This document shows positions 12,387 through 16,010 of a stretch of DNA of 16,010 bases, in pieces. Location of the stretch: NCBI GenBank assembly GCA_046080125.1, contig JBJTTJ010000184.1, positions 1 through 16,010 on the forward strand, read 5' to 3'. Source of the DNA: Cuspidothrix sp046080125. Its GTDB lineage: Bacteria > Cyanobacteriota > Cyanobacteriia > Cyanobacteriales > Nostocaceae. The notes under the pieces were generated by a model that was not told the DNA's origin, ran no database searches, and saw nothing but the letters and a program-made list of their open reading frames with translations. Both the position numbers and the translations under genes were made by a program. Within the stretch, counting starts at the first letter, position 1; every line of letters starts with the position of its first letter.

Positions 12387-12878
12387 TTACTTTGTTTCAT
12401 TAACTAGCTGTAAAACACTTTTATACAAAGGTTCAGCAACCCAAAAACCTGCTTTATTAATAAGATCATCTAACAGAGGTTTAACTGTAGAAATGAAACC
12501 TTGACTTTTAGCTTCTACTAAAATTCCTAAAATTCCGGTATAATGAAGATTAAGTCTAGCAGCGATAATGCGGCCACGACGTTCATCAATTAAAACCTGT
12601 TCTGCTTTCATTTCCAAAGCTAAAACAATAGCTTCTGCTTCTCCAGGATCAAGTTCACTGCTAAGTGCTTTAACCATTGTCCGATTTTGAACAGCACGAG
12701 TTTGAATCCAAGTAAAATTTTGTACTTCTTTTGCACCCGCTACAAAAAAATCAGGATCAGTTAATTCTTGATAAACAGCTTCAGGAATAATCACTGTTCC
12801 ATAAAGCTGTTGTAATAAGTGAAGATGGTTAATAGCTGCAAGATTATTAATAGGTGAAGTATCGCTGACAATAATCAT
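12387..12878 (-). CDS. DUF3368 PIN-domain toxin
   Basis: A 163-residue PIN-domain protein. It begins MIIVSDTSPINNLAAINHLH (catalytic D6), has IIPEAVYQELTDP (E38), LDPGEAEAIVLALEM (77-90), and VLIDERRGRIIAARL (D98), the acidic residues expected in a PIN nuclease active site. The SDTSPI opening and LDPGEAEAI are typical of DUF3368, which is regularly paired with a UPF0175 antitoxin, as here. It overlaps the UPF0175 gene by 4 bases (ATGA). Length and motifs are complete, so an active RNase toxin is likely, though RNase activity is inferred from the fold. Stop TAA 12387-12389 lies just before the XRE gene start, suggesting a shared transcript. Confidence 0.88.
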   Translation of the reverse strand: MIIVSDTSPINNLAAINHLHLLQQLYGTVIIPEAVYQELTDPDFFVAGAKEVQNFTWIQTRAVQNRTMVKALSSELDPGEAEAIVLALEMKAEQVLIDERRGRIIAARLNLHYTGILGILVEAKSQGFISTVKPLLDDLINKAGFWVAEPLYKSVLQLVNETK

Positions 12879-13120
12879 ATTCTACCCATTTCCTGCAAGT
12901 TCTTGATATCTTGTTCAAAATCCTCTACATCATAATGAACTGGAATTTCATGACTTGCGAGTAAATGTTGAAATGCTATACGATTCATACCAGCAAAGCG
13001 ACTAGCTTGAGCAAGAGTTAATTTATCTTTTTGAAAGAGCATAATCGCAATTTCTCGTTTCATTTCCTCTTCATTCATGCGAGTTGTGGTTAATATTTCA
13101 TTGGGAATAACTACACTCAT
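12875..13120 (-). CDS. UPF0175-family antitoxin
   Basis: An 81-residue protein from ATG 13120: MSVVIPNEILTTTRMNEEEM, then KREIAIMLFQKDKLTLAQAS, then RFAGMNRIAFQHLLASHEIP and VHYDVEDFEQDIKNL. This is the UPF0175 pattern: a central helix-turn-helix-like KLTLAQASRFAGMNRIAF, then the YDVEDFEQD tail. UPF0175 proteins are the usual partners of DUF3368 PIN toxins. ATG 13120 is preferred over an in-frame GTG at 13168 because an AGAGG ribosome-binding sequence (complement of 13130-13134) precedes it and the longer form would run into the HicB gene. It shares an ATGA overlap with the toxin. The HicB gene lies 26 bases upstream. Confidence 0.87.
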   Translation of the reverse strand: MSVVIPNEILTTTRMNEEEMKREIAIMLFQKDKLTLAQASRFAGMNRIAFQHLLASHEIPVHYDVEDFEQDIKNLQEMGRI

Positions 13121-13146
13121 ATTTATCATCCTCTGAACCATTATTA

Positions 13147-13308
13147 TTATAATTGATTTTCTAAACACAGTTCTATTGCTTCTTTAATACGTTTCATTAG
13201 TTCATCTAAAGATTTTGCTTGTGTGTGACAACCAGGAATACTAGGTACAGATGCGACAAAGTAACCATCAGCATCTCGTTCAATAATTACATTAAATTCT
13301 CTATTCAT
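13147..13308 (-). CDS. Short HicB-family antitoxin without HicA
   Basis: A 53-residue gene: MNREFNVIIERDADGYFVAS, then VPSIPGCHTQAKSLDELMKR, then IKEAIELCLENQL. This is the compact HicB fold (partial RNase-H-like, with the GYFVAS and SIPGCHTQAKSLDEL motifs) of HicAB systems, in which HicB neutralises the RNase HicA and may repress transcription. No HicA-like protein (a small basic dsRNA-binding fold) lies next to it on either strand. ATG 13314 would add two residues (MR). It lies 26 bases before the UPF0175 gene on the same strand and may be the first gene of that operon. Confidence 0.8.
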   Translation of the reverse strand: MNREFNVIIERDADGYFVASVPSIPGCHTQAKSLDELMKRIKEAIELCLENQL

Positions 13309-13458
13309 ACGCATTTAAAAAAACGCAACAGATAGAATTTTCAAATTAGGACTTACGTAAAATCTTGAGTAATTTAACTAAATAATGGCAGATTGTTGTA
13401 TATTTTATATGATGTGCTTTAGTAAATAAAAGATTTTAACTTATTAACCAAAGACAAA

Positions 13459-13485
13459 CCCCCTAAAAATATCACATTTAGGGGG
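13459..13485 (-). terminator. Strong hairpin, probable intrinsic terminator
   Basis: CCCCCTAAA (13459-13467) and TTTAGGGGG (13477-13485) form a perfect 9-bp stem with a 9-base loop. On the minus strand the stem is followed by TTTGTCTTT, an interrupted T-tail, so it best fits termination of minus-strand transcription, perhaps of the tiny frame at 13499-13567. The plus side has no T-run. Confidence 0.55.
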
Positions 13486-13498
13486 ATGTCATTGAAAA

Positions 13499-13567
13499 TT
13501 AATTAATTTCTTTACGCCAGGGTCGTAACTCGGTCAAACGAGACATAGGACGTTCTGGAGTCCACAT
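13499..13567 (-). CDS. Possible 22-residue protein or small RNA upstream of a terminator
   Basis: ATG 13567 to TAA 13499 gives 22 residues beginning MWTPERPMSRLTELRPWR, with two Trp and five Arg/Lys and none of the low-complexity look of a random A/T-rich frame. The terminator hairpin starts 13 bases after the stop. A TATAAT-like element (complement of 13585-13590 region) lies upstream. I do not recognise the peptide. It could be a real small protein, the last exon-like remnant of a deleted gene, or the visible part of a small RNA. Nothing confirms translation. Confidence 0.3.
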   Translation of the reverse strand: MWTPERPMSRLTELRPWRKEIN

Positions 13568-13600
13568 TATTAAACATAACAGAAATTATAATATTTGTCA

Positions 13601-14290
13601 ATGCCTGAACCTAAAATAACAGAGGATGACCTAAAAGATATTGTACTGGCTTTTTCAGAAGCTCGCATGAAGCCATATCTCAATGCTACCAATAACAATT
13701 ATAGCAATGCGATCAGAATATATGAAATCAATACTAAACTTTGTGAGGCACTATATCCCAGTTTACATACCTTAGAAATTAGCCTTCGTAACAAAATAAA
13801 TACTGTATTATCAGTCAAATATGATCATGATTGGTTTATTAACGGAAAGATTCAGTTAGAAAAATATGAACAAGAGACAATTAATACTGCTTTAAACAAG
13901 TGCAATAATAATTTAAAAAACTTAGTTCCTGAACTGAATTTTGGATTTTGGAACAGCTTAATCCTAAAGGGATTTTATCAAAATACAATATGGAATCCTT
14001 GTAGCAAACAAATCTTTAAATATGCTCAAAAATCTGATCTAAAAATAGTTAATATACAATTAAAAATCAAAAAAATACTTAAATTACGTAATCGAACTTT
14101 TCACCATGAACCTATTTGGAATTACCGAAATATTGACATTGTGCATAGCGACATTCATTTTTTTATTAATTTGATTAATCCAAAAGTTGGCAATTGGTTA
14201 AAAGAATATGATCGTTTTCCAGAGATATATGAAGTTACATCAAAGCAGCTTGATTTAATAAAAGTTTATCCCAATAAAATATTCTCATAA
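13601..14290 (+). CDS. Abi-like HEPN-domain protein (abortive infection type)
   Basis: A 229-residue all-helical protein related to the Abi_2/AbiD-AbiF group. Key parts: LYPSLHTLEISLRNKINTVL near residue 55, LNFGFWNSLILKGFYQ near 112, and KILKLRNRTFHHEPIWN near 158-173. The last contains the HEPN-type RNase signature Arg-x4-His (RNRTFH, with a second His and a Glu). HEPN proteins cut RNA, and relatives abort phage infection by halting growth. ATG 13601 is chosen; an in-frame TTG at 13595 would add two residues. TATAAT at 13587-13592 is only 8 bases before the ATG, so the mRNA may be nearly leaderless. The protein appears complete and lies on the opposite strand to the TA array. Confidence 0.8.
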   Translation: MPEPKITEDDLKDIVLAFSEARMKPYLNATNNNYSNAIRIYEINTKLCEALYPSLHTLEISLRNKINTVLSVKYDHDWFINGKIQLEKYEQETINTALNKCNNNLKNLVPELNFGFWNSLILKGFYQNTIWNPCSKQIFKYAQKSDLKIVNIQLKIKKILKLRNRTFHHEPIWNYRNIDIVHSDIHFFINLINPKVGNWLKEYDRFPEIYEVTSKQLDLIKVYPNKIFS

Positions 14291-14335
14291 GAGAGTTTTG
14301 GGGTGAAAATAGAAAATGTATTTTAACAGTAAAAA

Positions 14336-14357
14336 CCTTCGATAAATTAACCGAAGG
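14336..14357 (+). terminator. Small hairpin after the Abi-like gene
   Basis: CCTTCG (14336-14341) pairs with CGAAGG (14352-14357) around a 10-base A/T-rich loop. It lies 46 bases after the Abi-like stop. The following TTATTAATTTCATC is T-rich but not a pure run, so it is a weak intrinsic terminator candidate. Confidence 0.4.
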
Positions 14358-14457
14358 CTTATTAATTTCATCTCTTTAAATCTTACATGAAATAATTAGA
14401 TGACTGAAAAAATTAGTGATTTATAAAATTGTAGAAACTACAGCACACAATAAATTT

Positions 14458-14700
14458 CTAATTTGCATTTTGACTGTGATTATCCTTGTTTACTATTTGA
14501 GAAATAAAGTATGCACCTGCTGTTCCTACTGCTACTGTTGTTGCTACAGGAACTAACACTGGTGTTGATACAAAAGTTCCAGCAATAGCACTAGCAGTAG
14601 CAAAAGCTGTTACTGCTGTTTCTGCAATAGCAGCACCAGTTGCACCTAAACTTGCTGTATTAGCATTAGCAATAAGCGTTACCATAGCACCAGAAACCAT
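14458..14700 (-). CDS. Small Ala/Thr/Val-rich hydrophobic protein
   Basis: An 80-residue protein made almost wholly of small residues, with two or three possible membrane helices: GAMVTLIANANTASLGATGA, then AVTAFATASAIAGTF, then VLVPVATTVAVGTAGAYFI, and a polar tail (NKDNHSQNAN). I do not recognise the family. It could be a membrane peptide, a holin-like protein or a bacteriocin-like precursor. The frame stays open upstream of ATG 14700 (reading EINCTSDCGNILSFATG) as far as TAA 14809-14811, but no normal start codon lies in that stretch, so the N-terminus may have been damaged. A short overlap with the HicB pseudogene, in another frame, lies at the upstream edge of that extension. Confidence 0.45.
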   Translation of the reverse strand: MVSGAMVTLIANANTASLGATGAAIAETAVTAFATASAIAGTFVSTPVLVPVATTVAVGTAGAYFISQIVNKDNHSQNAN

Positions 14701-14776
14701 TCCGGTTGCAAATGAAAGGATATTACCACAGTCTGAGGTACAGTTGATTTCGGTTTTTATTAAATTAGTATCCGCA

Positions 14777-14996
14777 CTAGCTGTAGATGGAAAAATAGTG
14801 ATAGTGCTTTATTGTCTCATGTGCCAGTTTATCAGCTACAACACGCAAAGCCACAACCTCAACCTTAGCAACTGCTTCCTGTTTTAATACAAAACATCCA
14901 AATATCAATCACCTCAGCAATAAAACGCCCGTCTTCCTCTCGTTAAATCTCAATCTTCAAGTTCACAACCTGTAAAGGTATCTTAATAAAAGCCAT
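14777..14996 (-). pseudogene. HicB-like antitoxin pseudogene
   Basis: From ATG 14996 the minus strand reads MAFIKIPLQVVNLKIEI, then an in-frame TAA (14943-14945), then REEDGRFIAEVIDIW. After a one-base frame change it continues EAVAKVEVVALRVVADKLA to TAG 14777. REEDGRFIAEV and EAVAKVEVVALRVVADKL are the two halves of a cyanobacterial HicB-like protein in which a short central segment (a PGVMVYG-like loop) is now unreadable. One nonsense codon and one frameshift make it non-functional. It points toward the hydrophobic gene and away from bciB. Confidence 0.75.
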
Positions 14997-15020
14997 ATTT
15001 AGCAAAAATCAACAAAATCA

Positions 15021-16010
15021 ATGACATCCATAGAATCCCACAAAAAAGCCAAAGCCCTCAAACCCGGAAGCAAACGCCCCGCCAAAGAACTCTGTAGCGA
15101 ATGCGGACTATGTGACACCTACTACATCCACTACGTCAAAGAAGCGTGCGCCTTCATCACCCAAAGAATAGACGAACTAGAAACCACCACCCATAACCGC
15201 CCCCGCAACCTAGACGACGAAAACGAACTCTATTTTGGCGTACATCAAGAAATGATAGCCGCCCGCAAAATACAACCCATCGAAGGCGCACAATGGACAG
15301 GAATAGTCAGCACCATAGCCAGAGAAATGCTCAACCGGGGCTTAGTTGAAGGAGTCGTCTGTGTGCAGAACTCCAAAGAAGACCGCTTTCAACCAGTACC
15401 CATCATCGCCCGCACCCCCGAAGAAATACTAGCAGCAAAAGTAAATAAACCTACCCTATCCCCCAACCTCTCCGTATTAGAACAAATCGAAAAATCAGGA
15501 ATGAAACGCCTATTAGTCATCGGAGTAGGATGTCAAATACAAGCATTACGCGCCGTCGAGAAAAAACTCGGACTAGAAAAACTCTATGTCCTGGGTACAC
15601 CATGCGTAGATAACGTTACCCGCGCCGGACTGCAAAAATTCTTAGAAACCACCAGCAGATCCCCCGAAACCGTAGTCAGCTACGAATTTATGCAAGACTT
15701 CCGGGTACATTTCAAACACGAAGACGGATCAGAAGAAAAAGTCCCCTTCTTCGGCCTCAAAACCAACGTACTCAAAGACATCTTCGCCCCATCATGTATG
15801 AGTTGCTTTGATTACGTCAACTCCCTGGCCGATATAGTCGTTGGGTATATGGGCGCACCTTACAAATGGCAATGGATAGTAGTCAGAAATGATACAGGTC
15901 GAGAAATGTTAGAATTAGTGAAAGATCAACTTACAATTCCATATCTCTTCGCAACTTCAGCAACAACTTGGATTTTACCAGTGTATTTAATAATATCATG
16001 TTCCGATGCT
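15021..16010 (+). CDS. bciB: BciB-type 8-vinyl reductase of chlorophyll synthesis, interrupted near the edge
   Basis: The open frame from ATG 15021 encodes an FrhB-family iron-sulfur flavoprotein: CSECGLCDTYYIHYVKEAC (Cys 25, 28, 31, 43), then RLLVIGVGCQIQALRAVEKK, YVLGTPCVDNVTRAGLQKFL and PSCMSCFDYVNSLADIVVGY. Cyanobacterial members (slr1923 type) reduce the 8-vinyl group of divinyl (proto)chlorophyllide; plant relatives reduce 7-hydroxymethyl chlorophyll. The match holds to GREMLELVKDQL (about residue 304). The next 26 codons (TIPYLFATSATTWILPVYLI) do not fit the family, whose members go on for roughly 90 residues. The gene body is GC-richer, with many C-ending codons, unlike its neighbours. 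It runs off the right edge and may be split by an insertion or rearrangement at about 15929. Confidence 0.8.
   Translation, partial: MTSIESHKKAKALKPGSKRPAKELCSECGLCDTYYIHYVKEACAFITQRIDELETTTHNRPRNLDDENELYFGVHQEMIAARKIQPIEGAQWTGIVSTIAREMLNRGLVEGVVCVQNSKEDRFQPVPIIARTPEEILAAKVNKPTLSPNLSVLEQIEKSGMKRLLVIGVGCQIQALRAVEKKLGLEKLYVLGTPCVDNVTRAGLQKFLETTSRSPETVVSYEFMQDFRVHFKHEDGSEEKVPFFGLKTNVLKDIFAPSCMSCFDYVNSLADIVVGYMGAPYKWQWIVVRNDTGREMLELVKDQLTIPYLFATSATTWILPVYLIISCSDA
15926..16010 (-). CDS. Possible C-terminal end of an opposite-strand gene
   Basis: Read on the minus strand from the window edge, the last bases give ASEHDIIKYTGKIQVVAEVA, then KRYGIVS, and a TGA at 15926-15928. This looks more protein-like than the plus-strand frame across the same bases. 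The family is not identified; a C-terminal piece of an oxidoreductase is one guess. It begins where BciB homology ends, so it may belong to an inserted element or to a neighbour joined by rearrangement. Confidence 0.35.
   Translation of the reverse strand, partial: ASEHDIIKYTGKIQVVAEVAKRYGIVS

Noticed and set aside
13120..13168. Upstream GTG start for the UPF0175 gene
   Set aside because: The extension reads MFRKSIIIIMVQRMIN, overlaps the HicB gene end, and lacks the ribosome-binding site that ATG 13120 has.
13348..13358. TTAGGACTTAC and its inverse near 3494-3504 considered as ends of one mobile element
   Set aside because: The two sites are 10 kb apart around core genes, with no transposase or matching flanks, so a shared short motif is the simpler reading.

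Overview
The window is AT-rich cyanobacterial chromosome, most likely from a filamentous Nostocales strain of the Dolichospermum/Aphanizomenon/Anabaena type. The evidence is a CyanoP (PsbP-like) photosystem II gene, a BciB-type divinyl chlorophyllide reductase, an RDD/pentapeptide-repeat membrane protein, HIP1 palindromes (GCGATCGC), heptamer tandem repeats, and a very high density of small toxin-antitoxin (TA) genes. Genus is inference; no rRNA or other marker is present.

Region 1 (1-2.6 kb) is a run of short accessory cassettes: the tail of a small gene, an antitoxin/PIN-toxin pair, a YefM-like antitoxin with a damaged YoeB/Txe-like toxin, and a DUF29 protein with an odd N-terminus. Three copies of one intergenic repeat (161-351, 1095-1260, 1890-2046) lie between them. 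The repeat has inverted ends related to TGTCTGAATCAGGAT. Two copies carry a 26-bp insert at the same site in opposite orientations.

Region 2 (2.6-8.2 kb) looks like core genome: a lipoate ligase/octanoyltransferase-family enzyme, an outer-membrane-barrel-like protein, the RDD/pentapeptide protein, a small two-helix membrane protein, CyanoP and Maf. Seven of the eight HIP1 sites lie in or at the edges of this block.

Region 3 (8.3-15 kb) is a defence and TA island full of broken and shuffled parts: a duplicated antitoxin fragment, a chimeric XRE regulator, a RelB/RelE pair, an RHH-like antitoxin with a premature stop, an antitoxin whose PIN toxin is reduced to 21 codons, a ScaI-like type II restriction-modification system with a controller protein, a four-gene array (HicB, UPF0175, DUF3368 PIN, XRE), a HEPN Abi-like protein, a small hydrophobic protein, and a HicB pseudogene. 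The XRE helix-turn-helix segment occurs at the 3' end of two unrelated TA operons at about 97% DNA identity.

Region 4 (15.02-16.01 kb) is the start of bciB, richer in G+C than its neighbours. It matches the family as far as about residue 304. The last 80 bases no longer read as BciB, but read like the end of a protein on the opposite strand, so the gene appears interrupted or rearranged at about 15929.

No IS element, CRISPR array, tRNA or rRNA was seen. The most noteworthy features are the repeat-bounded TA cassettes, the reused XRE module, the RM system beside an orphaned antitoxin, and the bciB breakpoint.
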